Positions 8,876-17,534 of a DNA stretch of 36,266 nucleotides are shown here, piece after piece. A program made the position numbers and the translations under genes. The DNA is from Alphaproteobacteria bacterium (GTDB lineage Bacteria; Pseudomonadota; Alphaproteobacteria; Rhizobiales; JAJFHC01), in assembly GCA_021775805.1 (NCBI GenBank), contig JAJFHD010000078.1:1-36266 (forward strand). The letters are read 5' to 3'. The notes under the pieces are model-generated. The model ran no database searches, was not told the DNA's origin, and was given only the letters and a program-made list of their open reading frames with translations. Each line of letters opens with the position of its first letter. The stretch's first letter is position 1.

Positions 8876-9337
8876 TCAGACAAGTACACCGCCCATGTAG
8901 TGCAGCGCGACCGACCGCTTGTGTGGGCGGGTTCTGTGTTCCCAGAGATAGATGCCCTGCCAGGTGCCCAATCGCATGGCACCGTCAAGCACCGGGATCG
9001 ACAGACTGGTTGACGTCAGGGCTGACTTTATGTGGGCCGGCATATCGTCGGGGCCTTCGCTGGAATGGCGGTACGGGGCGGACTCCGGAGCCAGCCTGTT
9101 CAACGCATCCACAAGGTCTGTCTGGACATCAGGGTCGGCGTTTTCCTGGATCGTCAGTGATGCCGAGGTGTGCCGGATGAACACCGTCAGCAGGCCCTCG
9201 TCGGCACGTTGACCGTCAAGCCACGACACTATGTCGCCGGTCACCTCCGACAGTCCGGCACCGGCCGTGTGAAAGGTCAGCGTTCCCGAGACCTGATAGA
9301 TCCGGATCGGATTTGCGGGTTGTGTCAGCTCACTCAT
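8876..9337 (-). CDS. YjbQ/UPF0047 family protein
   Basis: A 153-residue single-domain protein with the full family signature: FIRHTSASL (residues 53-61), ENADPDV (65-71), YRHSSEGPDDMPAHIK (89-104) and GTWQGIYLWEHR (124-135). The conserved His and Asp residues form a probable metal-binding site in the trimeric family structures. Members are often labelled 'secondary thiamine-phosphate synthase enzyme' because some rescue thiE mutants weakly; the true physiological role is unsettled. The ATG at 9337 is preferred because GGAAGGAA precedes it; a longer in-frame extension to 9379 lacks such a site. It converges on the cytochrome gene. Confidence 0.9.
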   Translation of the reverse strand: MSELTQPANPIRIYQVSGTLTFHTAGAGLSEVTGDIVSWLDGQRADEGLLTVFIRHTSASLTIQENADPDVQTDLVDALNRLAPESAPYRHSSEGPDDMPAHIKSALTSTSLSIPVLDGAMRLGTWQGIYLWEHRTRPHKRSVALHYMGGVLV

Positions 9338-9731
9338 TGGTTCCTTCCCTGGCCTGCCGGACGCGCCGCTGCACCACATAATGTGTCGTCTCGCAATCGC
9401 CCCGTTTCCGTCAATTTTCCGCCTACGACCCGCCTTTGTTCCCGGTTACACGAGTCGGTGCGAGCAATCAGGCACGAGGGGAACGCGAGGTCCCGGTTGT
9501 TGCGCCAATAACGTATGCGGCAATTGTCCTTTGCGTTTGTGCCTGATTTCAACCCTGTTTGTCCTGATTCGGCCCCGGTGGCGTGGCGTCATTCATCGTG
9601 GCCGGTGTGCTGCCCTGCGTAACGGGCAGATAGCGCCCGAAACGGTAGTATTGCGTAATGTTCAGCCGTTGCGGCGCGGAGCCCGCTCCCGAGTAAGGAG
9701 CGGGCTCCTCTGTTATGCCCACGGTGTTTTC
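9338..9731. other. Intergenic region, about 390 nt, no clear gene
   Basis: No reading frame here is convincing. A minus-strand frame (9549-9737, 62 codons, with NITQYYRFGRYLPVTQG) overlaps the strong hairpin at 9678-9708 and matches nothing I recognise; a real small protein cannot be excluded. The hairpin is the only strong structure seen. Confidence 0.4.
9678..9708. other. Perfect 12-bp inverted repeat (hairpin)
   Basis: GGAGCCCGCTCC (9678-9689) and GGAGCGGGCTCC (9697-9708) are exact reverse complements separated by 7 nt. The bases after it on the plus strand (TCTGTTATG) are only mildly T-rich. It could end a transcript coming from 9340-9677, such as an unseen small RNA, or be a dispersed palindrome. 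Confidence 0.7.
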
Positions 9732-9759
9732 TTGCATCGCCCTTGTCCGCCGTTATAGT
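9732..9759 (+). promoter_or_regulatory. Probable sigma-70-type promoter of the esterase gene
   Basis: TTGCAT (9732-9737) and TATAGT (9754-9759) are separated by 16 nt, giving a predicted start near 9766, 27 nt before the ATG at 9793. The promoter would lie inside the longer reading frame that opens at 9715, so it supports the shorter protein. Confidence 0.55.
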
Positions 9760-9792
9760 GCGGGCAAACACGATCAGCAGGCAACGCCCTCC

Positions 9793-10743
9793 ATGACCAC
9801 TCCCCTCGTCGATCCCGCTCTTTTTCATCCTGAAAGCATGTCCGCCGAAACCGAAGAGCTCAACCAGGCCGTGCTGGCGCGACTGGCCGATTACGACATG
9901 TGGTCGATTACGCCGCAGGAGGTCCGGGATCTGCGCAAAGCCGGCAAGGGACCGTTTCCCGTGACGCCCAGATCGGATCGTGCGGTCGTGAAAACGATCG
10001 ACGGGCCCGGTGGAAAACTGCCGCTTCGGATCATCGATCCCGGCAATGCCCGCGGTGTCTATCTGCACATCCACGGCGGCGGCTGGATCCTGGGTGCGTC
10101 TGATGAACAGGATCCGCGGCTCGAGCGGCTTGCGGAAAATTGCGGGCTGGCCGTGGTCTCGGTCGAGTACCGGCTGGCGCCCGAACATGCCTATCCCAGC
10201 GGGCCCGACGATTGCGAAGCGGCAGCGCTGTGGCTGGTTGAAAATGCGCTCAACCGATTCGGGACGGACAAGCTGTTCATCGGCGGCGAATCCGCCGGCG
10301 CGCACCTGAGTGTCGTGACAATGCTGCGGCTGAGGGACCGGCATGCTGTTTCTCCGTTCAGCGGCGCCAACCTGACGGCAGGGTGTTTCGACCTTGGCCT
10401 GACACCGAGCGTGCGGCGGTGGGGGGATGAAAAACTGATCCTCAATACCCGCGACGTCACCAACTTCGTCAATCATTTTCTGACCGGCGGCGGCAGCGTC
10501 GACGATCCCGACATCTCGCCGCTCCACGCCGACCTTGCCGGCCTGCCGCCGGCGCTGTTCACGATCGGCACCCGCGATCTGCTGCTGGACGATTCGCTGT
10601 TCATGGCCGGACGCTGGAATGCCTGCGGCAACCACGGAGAACTTGCCGTGTACCCCGGCGGGGCGCATGTGTTCATCGCCTTTCCAGGACAACTGGCGGC
10701 ACAGGCCCTGACCAGGATCGATGACTTTCTCAACGGATTATAG
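9793..10743 (+). CDS. Alpha/beta hydrolase, hormone-sensitive-lipase-type esterase
   Basis: A 316-residue serine esterase of the HSL family (bacterial lipase family IV). Seen are the oxyanion motif HGGGW, the following YRLAPEHAYPSGPDDC segment, and the nucleophile elbow GGESAGA. Counting from the ATG at 9793, the triad is Ser167, Asp262 (in GTRDLLLDDS) and His292 (in GGAHVF). Such enzymes hydrolyse short acyl esters; the natural substrate cannot be told from sequence. No signal peptide is seen, so it is probably cytoplasmic. An upstream in-frame ATG at 9715 was rejected because a promoter-like element lies inside that extension. The gene converges on the next one, 58 nt away. Confidence 0.9.
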   Translation: MTTPLVDPALFHPESMSAETEELNQAVLARLADYDMWSITPQEVRDLRKAGKGPFPVTPRSDRAVVKTIDGPGGKLPLRIIDPGNARGVYLHIHGGGWILGASDEQDPRLERLAENCGLAVVSVEYRLAPEHAYPSGPDDCEAAALWLVENALNRFGTDKLFIGGESAGAHLSVVTMLRLRDRHAVSPFSGANLTAGCFDLGLTPSVRRWGDEKLILNTRDVTNFVNHFLTGGGSVDDPDISPLHADLAGLPPALFTIGTRDLLLDDSLFMAGRWNACGNHGELAVYPGGAHVFIAFPGQLAAQALTRIDDFLNGL

Positions 10744-10801
10744 GCAACACCAGGTTTGACCGGGGCACACCGGCCGGGCACGGCATCCCGGGGTCCGGAT
10801 A

Positions 10802-11236
10802 TCAGGCCTGTTCGCCGATGGAATCCCGCAAGGACTTGGCAAAATCGAAGAAGCGGCGCATGAACTTCTCCATGAAGCTCATGATCTTGTCCAGATCGGC
10901 ATCGCTGGGCAAATCGCTGGATTTGCCCTCTTCGCTCTTGGCCATTGCGTCGGCGGAAGCCTGTTTCTGACGCAGGGCCTCGTTTTCCTTCTGGAGACGC
11001 GTGATCTCGTCCTGCAGGGCGGTGCGATCGTCGGCGACCGCCGAACACGTCCAAGCCGTATTGAGCTTGCGGCAGTGGGACACCTCGCCGGATTGCGTGT
11101 CAAGCCGAAGCAAGCCGTCGTCGACGTCTTTCATGGCGTAGCGGCCGGACGTGTCAGTCGTCTCCTGAGCCTGGGCCGAAACCGCGAACATCAACACGGC
11201 AGCCACCGCAGATAACACAATACCAGGTCTTTTCAT
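10802..11236 (-). CDS. Small exported protein with coiled coil, function unknown
   Basis: A 144-residue protein starting at the ATG at 11236, preceded by GAGGA. Residues about 1-23 form a signal peptide ending AQAQ. A short beta-type region follows with two cysteines about 12 residues apart (SHCRKLNTAWTCSAV), which could form a periplasmic disulfide. Next comes a predicted coiled coil (DEITRLQKENEALRQKQA) and a basic-amphipathic C-terminal helix (FMEKFMRRFFDFAKSL). I recognise it as a conserved alphaproteobacterial hypothetical type but know no function. A promoter-like sequence lies upstream (11294-11323), so it may be transcribed separately from the fatty-acid cluster on the same strand. 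Confidence 0.8.
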   Translation of the reverse strand: MKRPGIVLSAVAAVLMFAVSAQAQETTDTSGRYAMKDVDDGLLRLDTQSGEVSHCRKLNTAWTCSAVADDRTALQDEITRLQKENEALRQKQASADAMAKSEEGKSSDLPSDADLDKIMSFMEKFMRRFFDFAKSLRDSIGEQA

Positions 11237-11293
11237 TACCGGTTCCTCGTCTTGCAAACAGGCGGGCCTCACGGAACCGTGAGCATTGCCTTT

Positions 11294-11323
11294 CTTATAA
11301 CATGGTCAATCGGCCCGTGTCAG
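11294..11323 (-). promoter_or_regulatory. Probable promoter for the small exported protein
   Basis: On the minus strand CTGACA (11323-11318) and TATAAG (11299-11294) are separated by 18 nt. This places a start near 11287, about 50 nt before the ATG at 11236. Confidence 0.45.
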
Positions 11324-11341
11324 CGGCAATGGTGGGTTGCT

Positions 11342-11965
11342 TCAGTCCGGCACCGTGAAAGGTTTGCGGCCCGACGACAGCGCATCTTCGAGCAGGCCGA
11401 TACGGTCCTGGCCCCAGAATATTTCGCCGTTGAGGAAGTAGCTCGGCGATCCAACGTTGCCCATGGCCATGCTGTTGGTGGTGTTGGCCTTGTAGGCAAC
11501 CTCGACTTCCGGCGATTTCGCCGCTTCAAGCAGGGCTGCCCCGTCAAAACCGTTGCGGTCGGCAGCGGCCTGCAGTTCGCCCTCGTCGCCCATGTTCTTT
11601 TCATCAGACCAGACCGACTTGAACACGTCGCTCATGAAGGCCGACGGATCGTCGCCGCGGGCAGCCAGGGCAATGATCACCTTGTCGGCTGTTGCGAATG
11701 GAAACGGCCAGAACGCCGGTTTGAGATTGAATGTCAGCTCGCGCCTTTCGCGCCAGCGCTGCAGTTCGAGCCAACGCATTTTCTGGCGGGACGGATGGCG
11801 CTTGGGCGGCAGCGGCGTTCCGTGTTCCTCAAATATCTCCAAAAGGGCGATCGGCTTGTAGTCGATCTTGACGTTGCGCCGCGCCATGGCCTTGTGGAAG
11901 GCGTCATGCCCGATAAACGCCCATGGCGAGACCATGGAGAAATGATATTCGACGGTTGCAGACAT
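11342..11965 (-). CDS. 2-hydroxychromene-2-carboxylate isomerase / DsbA-like thioredoxin-fold protein
   Basis: A 207-residue protein of the DsbA/HCCA-isomerase (kappa-GST-like) family. SPWAFIGH near the N-terminus replaces the CxxC of true DsbA enzymes, so it is not a disulfide oxidase. The C-terminal GSPSYFLNGEIFWGQDR segment is the family's cis-proline/active-site region. Biochemically known members isomerise 2-hydroxychromene-2-carboxylate in naphthalene breakdown with glutathione as cofactor, but most family members near fatty-acid genes have no proven substrate. It lies 39 nt downstream of the FadB-type gene on the same strand and is probably the last gene of that operon. Only a weak ribosome site is visible. 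Confidence 0.87.
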   Translation of the reverse strand: MSATVEYHFSMVSPWAFIGHDAFHKAMARRNVKIDYKPIALLEIFEEHGTPLPPKRHPSRQKMRWLELQRWRERRELTFNLKPAFWPFPFATADKVIIALAARGDDPSAFMSDVFKSVWSDEKNMGDEGELQAAADRNGFDGAALLEAAKSPEVEVAYKANTTNSMAMGNVGSPSYFLNGEIFWGQDRIGLLEDALSSGRKPFTVPD

Positions 11966-12004
11966 GGTTTTCGTCTTTCTCTGTGATCGAGTAGGGTTGC
12001 GCGG

Positions 12005-14233
12005 TCAGGCCGCGACTGGACTGGCAGGCTCCGGCTGGAAGCGTGTGTAGAACAAGTCACTCCCAGCGGCAAGGTCGCGCAGCAGGTCATTGGGGGCAAA
12101 ACGCTCGCCATACCGCATGGTGAAACGCTCGCATTGTTCGACGAAGCCTGCCGGTCCCTGCATATCGATGTAACTCAGAGGCCCGCCCGTGAACGGTGCA
12201 TAGCCCCAGCCGAGAATCGCGCCAACGTCGGCGTCGCGCACATCGGTCAGCACGTTCTCCTCAAAACAACGGGCGGTCTCGAGCGCCTGAACCGTCAGGA
12301 AACGCTGTTTCAGTTCCTCCACATCGGGCAGACCGGCGGCGTCACCACCGTTGGTCACGCCAAGAGCCTCACTCAGCTCCGGCCAAAGTTGCTTGGTGCC
12401 GTCGTCCGAATAGTCGTAAAACCCGCTGCCGTTCTTGCGGCCCAGACGGCCGCGCTTTTCGACCATCTCGGCAAGGATACGGTCGCCGGGTTTCTCCACA
12501 TAGGCGTCTCCCAGATCCCGTTTGGCGGCCTGCGCAATCTTGTGGGCAAGATCGAGACTGACTTCGTCATTGAGTGACAGCGGTCCAACCGGCATGCCGG
12601 CCATCTTGCCGGCGTTTTCAATCAGGGCGGCCGGCACGCCTTCCGCCAGCATGTAGTGGCCTTCGGCAATGTAGGTGGACACGACCCGGGAGGTGTAAAA
12701 GCCCCGGGAGTCGTTGACCACAATCGGCGTCCTGCGAATGGCCCGGACATAGTCAAGGGCTGCCGCAAGCGCCCGGTCGCCGGTCTTCTCGCCGACGATC
12801 AGTTCCACCAGCATCATCTTGTCGACGGGAGAGAAGAAGTGAATTCCGATAAAACTCTCCGGTCTCGAACTCGCCTTCGCGAGGCCGGTAATCGGCAGGG
12901 TCGAGGTGTTGGAGGCAAAAACCGCGTCCGGAGACAGATGGCTTTCCGCCTTGGCCGTTACCTTGGCTTTCAGTTCGCGGTCTTCGAACACCGCCTCAAT
13001 CACCAGATCGCAACCCTCGAGACGGGCATAATCGGGCGTCGCCTCGATCCTGGAAAGCAGCGCCTGCATTTCCTTTTCGCTCGACCGTCCCTTTGCCAGC
13101 GCCTTGGAGAGCAGTTTTTCCGAATAGGCCTTGCCCTTGTCGGCAGATATCTGGTCGCGGTCCAAAAGAATCACTTCCATTCCGGCCCGGGCTGAAACAT
13201 AGGCAATGCCCGCCCCCATCATGCCGGCACCCAGAATCCCCAGTTTACGGACCTTGAACGGTGCGACGCCGGGCGGGCGCCGGGCGCCTTTGCTCAACGC
13301 CTGCATCGACAGGAACAGCGAGCGGATCATGGCCTTGGCTTCGGGCTGGCGCAGCAGCCAGGTGAAATACCGCGCCTCGATCCTCAAACCGGTCTCGATC
13401 GGTACCTGCAGACCTTCGTAGACACAGGACATGATTGCCCGCTGGGCCGGGTAGTTGTCCATGGTTTCCTGGCGGTAGAGGGCATTGGCGCCGATCCAGG
13501 TCATCATGCCCGATGGTGAAAAGGGCACACCGCCGGGGACACGGAACTTCTTCTCATCCCATGGCTGTACGCTGGTTGGTTCGCCCGACAAGTATCGTTT
13601 CGCTTCCGAAACAAGCTTTTCCCTTCCTACCACCGCGTGTACCATACCGGCTTCCAGGGCTTTGGCGGGATTCAAGCTCCGGCCCTGCATCATCAGTTTC
13701 AGGGCCGCCGGCGCACCGACCAGACGCGGCAGGCGCTGGGTGCCGCCGCCGCCCGGCAGCAGACCGACACGGGCCTCGGGAAGACCGAACTGTATGCCGG
13801 TGCCGTCGGCTGCCAGTCGGTGATGACAGGCCAGTGCAATCTCGAAACCGCCGCCCAGGGCGGTGCCGTTGAGGGCTGCAACAACCGGTTTACCCGCGGT
13901 TTCAAGCCGTCGCAACAGACGGGAGAACCCCTGAATGTTCTCAAACAATTCCCCGACGGCTGCTTTTTCACTGCGCCCGTCAGCCAGGGCCTGTGCCAGA
14001 GTGCGGGTATGGCCTTCCATCATGGCCAGATCGGCGCCGGCGCAGAACGCCTCCTTGCCGCTGGTGAGAACGGCTGCCGTGATCGCATCTTCCGATTCAA
14101 GCCGTTCGACAATCTGCAACAACTCAGCAAGGGAACCATCGGTCAGGACGTTCATGGACCGGTCGGGCATGTCCCAGGTGACAACGGCAATTCCATCCGC
14201 ATCCACGTCGACATCGAAATTCACATATGTCAT
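12005..14233 (-). CDS. fadB: FadB/FadJ-type enoyl-CoA hydratase / 3-hydroxyacyl-CoA dehydrogenase
   Basis: A 742-residue fused beta-oxidation enzyme. The N-terminal crotonase domain has the oxyanion-hole motif FCAGADLAMMEG (about residues 63-74) and NGTALGGGFE. Glu131 and Glu153 (in LPEARVGLLPGGGG) correspond to the two catalytic glutamates of E. coli FadB. The C-terminal dehydrogenase domain begins with a Rossmann motif GAGMMG (335-340) and contains the HFFSPVDKMMLVE segment with the catalytic His. It hydrates enoyl-CoA and then oxidises the L-3-hydroxyacyl-CoA with NAD. Its start is 12 nt past the thiolase stop codon, with AGGGAT upstream, so the two are surely one operon and may form the usual trifunctional complex. 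Confidence 0.95.
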   Translation of the reverse strand: MTYVNFDVDVDADGIAVVTWDMPDRSMNVLTDGSLAELLQIVERLESEDAITAAVLTSGKEAFCAGADLAMMEGHTRTLAQALADGRSEKAAVGELFENIQGFSRLLRRLETAGKPVVAALNGTALGGGFEIALACHHRLAADGTGIQFGLPEARVGLLPGGGGTQRLPRLVGAPAALKLMMQGRSLNPAKALEAGMVHAVVGREKLVSEAKRYLSGEPTSVQPWDEKKFRVPGGVPFSPSGMMTWIGANALYRQETMDNYPAQRAIMSCVYEGLQVPIETGLRIEARYFTWLLRQPEAKAMIRSLFLSMQALSKGARRPPGVAPFKVRKLGILGAGMMGAGIAYVSARAGMEVILLDRDQISADKGKAYSEKLLSKALAKGRSSEKEMQALLSRIEATPDYARLEGCDLVIEAVFEDRELKAKVTAKAESHLSPDAVFASNTSTLPITGLAKASSRPESFIGIHFFSPVDKMMLVELIVGEKTGDRALAAALDYVRAIRRTPIVVNDSRGFYTSRVVSTYIAEGHYMLAEGVPAALIENAGKMAGMPVGPLSLNDEVSLDLAHKIAQAAKRDLGDAYVEKPGDRILAEMVEKRGRLGRKNGSGFYDYSDDGTKQLWPELSEALGVTNGGDAAGLPDVEELKQRFLTVQALETARCFEENVLTDVRDADVGAILGWGYAPFTGGPLSYIDMQGPAGFVEQCERFTMRYGERFAPNDLLRDLAAGSDLFYTRFQPEPASPVAA

Positions 14234-14245
14234 TCCCGATGATCC

Positions 14246-15454
14246 CTAAACGCGTTCGATGACGGTAGCGGTGCCCATGCCGGCTCCGATGCACAACGTG
14301 ACAAGCGCGGTGTTGAGGTCGCGGCGTTCCATTTCGTCGAGCACAGTGCCCAGTATCATGGCACCGGTCGCACCCAGCGGATGGCCCATGGCAATCGCGC
14401 CGCCGTTGACGTTCATCCGGTCATGGTCGATGTCCAGGCACTGCATCATGCGCAGAACAACCGATGCAAACGCCTCGTTGACTTCGAAAAGGTCGATATC
14501 GCCGACCGTCATGCCCAAGCGGCCGAGCAGTTTGCTGGTTACCTCTGCGGGGCCGGTCAGCATGATGCTGGGTTCGGTGCCGATGTTGGCAAAGCCTTTC
14601 ACCCTGGCCCGCGGCTTGAGTTCGGCCACCCGTCCGGCGTCGGCATTGCCCAGCAGGACGGCCGCCGCCCCATCGACGATCCCCGACGAGTTGCCGGCAT
14701 GGTGCACGTGGGTTATCGCTTCGACCTCCGGATAACGCTGGATCGACACGGAATCAAAACCGGCCGATGCTCCCATCTCCGCAAATGAGGGTTTCAGGGC
14801 ACCCAGGGACTGCATCGACGTCTCGGGCCGCATGTGCTCGTCGTGATCGAGAATGGTCAGATCGTTGATGTCGTTGACCGGAACCACGGACTTGGTAAAA
14901 CGGCCGTCTTTCCAGGCGGCATCGGCGCGCTTCTGGCTTTCCACCGCATAAGCGTCGACATCATCGCGGGAGAAACCGTATTTGGTGGCGATCAGGTCGG
15001 CACTGATGCCTTGCGGCGTGTAATAGGACTTGACCGCGATCTTCGGGTCGACCGGCCAGGCGCCGCCGGACGCGCCGAGACCGATGCGGCTCATGGATTC
15101 GACGCCGCCGCCGACCGCCATGTTCTGCTGGCCCGACATGATCTGGGCCGAGGCGAAATTGACCGCGTCAAGGCCCGAGGCGCAGAACCGGTTGATCTGA
15201 ACACCGGCGACCTTCTCGTCGTAACCGGCGTTGATCGCGGCAATGCGTGCGATATCGCCACCGGCCTCGCCGACGGGATCGACGCAGCCCAGGACCACAT
15301 CCTCGACAAGCCCGGTGTCCAGACTGTTGCGGTCCCGCAGGGCCTGGAGCGACTGGGTCGCCAGTTCCAATGCCGTCACTTCGTGCAGGCTGCCGTCCTT
15401 CTTGCCGCGCCCCCGGGGGGTTCTGACATGGTCGTAGATGAAACAATCGGTCAT
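14246..15454 (-). CDS. fadA: Acetyl-CoA C-acyltransferase (3-ketoacyl-CoA thiolase)
   Basis: A 402-residue thiolase that cleaves 3-ketoacyl-CoA to acetyl-CoA and a shortened acyl-CoA. Nucleophile Cys91 sits in NRFCASGLDAVN, His358 in NGGAIAMGHPLGATG, and Cys388 in LCIGAGMGTATVIER, the standard catalytic set. The chosen ATG at 15454 has GGAG about 8 nt upstream; an in-frame start 30 nt earlier lacks this. It lies immediately upstream of the FadB-type gene, the usual partner. A biosynthetic role (acetoacetyl-CoA formation) is possible for thiolases of this type, but the context favours degradation. Confidence 0.95.
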   Translation of the reverse strand: MTDCFIYDHVRTPRGRGKKDGSLHEVTALELATQSLQALRDRNSLDTGLVEDVVLGCVDPVGEAGGDIARIAAINAGYDEKVAGVQINRFCASGLDAVNFASAQIMSGQQNMAVGGGVESMSRIGLGASGGAWPVDPKIAVKSYYTPQGISADLIATKYGFSRDDVDAYAVESQKRADAAWKDGRFTKSVVPVNDINDLTILDHDEHMRPETSMQSLGALKPSFAEMGASAGFDSVSIQRYPEVEAITHVHHAGNSSGIVDGAAAVLLGNADAGRVAELKPRARVKGFANIGTEPSIMLTGPAEVTSKLLGRLGMTVGDIDLFEVNEAFASVVLRMMQCLDIDHDRMNVNGGAIAMGHPLGATGAMILGTVLDEMERRDLNTALVTLCIGAGMGTATVIERV

Positions 15455-15499
15455 GGGCGGTCTCCGGATAGTGGCAATAAGCAATCGGCAATCGACAAT

Positions 15500-16138
15500 T
15501 CAGCTGTTTCCCGGCAATGGGTGGCCGGGCATCAGGTCGTAGGGGTGTTTCCAGCCGTCGAACCCTGAAAGCCGGTCAAGCCAGGCTTGTATTCCAGGAT
15601 AGTCGGCCTTCCAGTCTACACCGATTTCGTCGGCAAAATAGAGATAACCGCACATCGATATGTCGGCGATCGTGGGTCGGTCCAGAACTGCAAACTCACG
15701 ATCCGCCAGATGGCTGTTCAGCACCCCCCATGCCAGTTCGGCGCGGCCGCGCAGAAACTCCAGAACCGCCGGGTCGCCGGACTTTGCCAGGAAATTGAGG
15801 AACCGGTAGGTGCCGGTGTAGCTGGTCAGCTTGTGGTTGTCCCACAGGATCCAGCGCATGATTTCACGCCGTTCCGTGGAGTCATTCCAGCCAAACCTGC
15901 CAAACCGCTCAGCCAGATAATCAAGAATCACCCCTGACTGTGTGAGTGTCAGATCACCATGGTGCAGCACCGGCGCCTCGCCCATGATGTTGACGGACCG
16001 GAATTCCGGAGTGCGGGTTTCCCCGTTGAAAAAGTCAACCTGCGTCGGCGACCAGTCGGCGCCGCAGAGGTTGAGCATCAGCGCCGCCTTGTAGGCGTTT
16101 CCGGACTGGGCAAAACAATCGAGCGTGTACTCGGACAT
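15500..16138 (-). CDS. Glutathione S-transferase family protein
   Basis: A 212-residue two-domain GST. The N-terminal thioredoxin-like half shows YTLDCFAQSGNAYKAALML and the cis-proline/glutathione-contact segment GEAPVLHHGDLTLTQSGVI. The C-terminal helical half contains the N-capping motif RPTIADISMCGYL. Such enzymes conjugate or isomerise electrophilic substrates with glutathione in the cytoplasm. It sits between an acyl-CoA dehydrogenase and the thiolase, 45 nt from the latter. With the HCCA-isomerase-like gene this makes two glutathione-linked folds in one beta-oxidation cluster, suggesting detoxification or handling of an unusual acyl substrate; this is inference. The ribosome site is weak. 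Confidence 0.9.
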   Translation of the reverse strand: MSEYTLDCFAQSGNAYKAALMLNLCGADWSPTQVDFFNGETRTPEFRSVNIMGEAPVLHHGDLTLTQSGVILDYLAERFGRFGWNDSTERREIMRWILWDNHKLTSYTGTYRFLNFLAKSGDPAVLEFLRGRAELAWGVLNSHLADREFAVLDRPTIADISMCGYLYFADEIGVDWKADYPGIQAWLDRLSGFDGWKHPYDLMPGHPLPGNS

Positions 16139-16363
16139 GGGGTTTTGGCTTTCATGGCCTTTGGTGAGCAGAACCTATCATCCGGATGGATTAAGATCGA
16201 CATCGCAATTGCCGGAATGTGCGGTATGTCGGTTCTCCTGTTTCCCGTTCCCCAAACTCGACCCGACGCCGTGCGGGATGCCTATGCTTGAGGCTGGAAC
16301 GATCCCGTTTCTGCGAAGCAGCACTGACGTGCTGCGTCGCGCACGGGAAATAACACCGCCGGC
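16139..16363. other. 225-nt spacer inside the fatty-acid cluster
   Basis: No gene is supported here. It is the longest gap inside the minus-strand cluster. I see no convincing promoter or terminator, so transcription could either run through or restart before the GST gene. Confidence 0.4.
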
Positions 16364-17521
16364 TTACAAAGACCGGGCGATCAGCACTTTCATGATTTCG
16401 TTGGTGCCGCCGTAGATGCGCTGGACCCGTGCATCTGCATACATCCGGGCAATGGGGTATTCGTTCATGTAGCCGTAGCCGCCATGAAGCTGGAGGCATT
16501 CATCGATGATCTTGCACTGCAGGTCGGTCAGCCAGTACTTGGCCATCGAGGCGGTCGTCGCATCAAGTTTGCCCTCGATCAGAAGCCCGGTGCAATGGTC
16601 GCAGAAGACCCGTGCGATCGTCGCTTCGGTCTTGCACTCTGCCAGCTTGAACTGGGTGTTCTGAAAATCCATCACAGCTTTGCCGAAGGCCTTGCGCTGC
16701 TTGACGTATTCGATGGTTTTCTCCAATGCCAGTTCGATCATGGCCATCGCCTGAAGCGCGATCAGATGGCGCTCCTGGGGTAGTTGCTCCATCAACTGGT
16801 AGAAACCCCGGCCCTCCTCATCGCCCAGCAAATTTGCCGTCGGCACCTTGACGTCGTCGAAGAACAATTCCGACGTGTCCTGGGCCTTCAAACCGATCTT
16901 GTCGAGGTTGCGCCCCCGCTTGAAGCCTTCGACCTCATCGGTTTCAACGATGATCAGGGAGGTTCCCCGGGCACCCTCCGAGGGGTCGGTCTTGGCGACC
17001 AGGACGATCAGATTGGCGTGCTGGCCGTTGGTGATGAAAGTCTTCTGGCCATTGAGGCGGTATTGATTTCCGTCACGCACAGCCGACGTCTTGATTGCCT
17101 GCAGATCGGATCCGCCACCCGGTTCCGTCATGGCGATGGCGCCGATCAGTTCGCCGGACGCCAGCCGCGGCAGCCAGTTGCGTTTCTGGTCCTCGGTGCC
17201 GTAATGCAGAATGTAGGGCGCAACGATGGCGTTGTGCAGGGCGATGCCGAAACTGTCGACACCGGCCCTGCCCAGCGACCCGATGATGACCGCTTCGTGG
17301 GCAAACGTGCCACCGGCGCCGCCGTACTCCTCAGGGATCGCTGCACACAGGAGACCGGTTTGGCCGGCTTTTTCCCAGGCCGAGCGTTCGATGATCCCGT
17401 CTTTTTCCCACTTCTCGTAATGGGGCACGCATTCGCGCTCGAAGAACTTGTCAGCCGCATCGGCCAGCATGTCGAGTTCTTCCGTCATCCATCCCGGACG
17501 GGCAACATTCAATGCAGACAT
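16364..17521 (-). CDS. Acyl-CoA dehydrogenase, long-chain (LCAD-like) type
   Basis: A 385-residue FAD enzyme that forms the 2-enoyl-CoA in the first beta-oxidation step. Seen are AIPEEYGGAGG, the flavin/substrate segment AMTEPGGGSDLQ (130-141), FITNGQ (162-167), YVKQRKAFGK and LQLHGGYGYMNEYP. The C-terminal motif is IYGGTNEIMK, with Gly where medium-chain enzymes have the catalytic Glu (YEGT). Instead Glu250 in LPQERHLIA matches the catalytic base of human long-chain and isovaleryl-type enzymes. I therefore expect an active long-chain or branched-chain enzyme. The start has AAGGGAA close upstream and lies 13 nt after the stop of the preceding dehydrogenase gene, indicating coupling. Confidence 0.94.
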   Translation of the reverse strand: MSALNVARPGWMTEELDMLADAADKFFERECVPHYEKWEKDGIIERSAWEKAGQTGLLCAAIPEEYGGAGGTFAHEAVIIGSLGRAGVDSFGIALHNAIVAPYILHYGTEDQKRNWLPRLASGELIGAIAMTEPGGGSDLQAIKTSAVRDGNQYRLNGQKTFITNGQHANLIVLVAKTDPSEGARGTSLIIVETDEVEGFKRGRNLDKIGLKAQDTSELFFDDVKVPTANLLGDEEGRGFYQLMEQLPQERHLIALQAMAMIELALEKTIEYVKQRKAFGKAVMDFQNTQFKLAECKTEATIARVFCDHCTGLLIEGKLDATTASMAKYWLTDLQCKIIDECLQLHGGYGYMNEYPIARMYADARVQRIYGGTNEIMKVLIARSL

Positions 17522-17534
17522 GATCTTCCCTTGT

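Noticed and set aside
9589..10692. A 367-codon minus-strand frame across the esterase gene
   Set aside because: It runs antisense to the HGGGW/GESAG esterase, whose family motifs and triad are intact.
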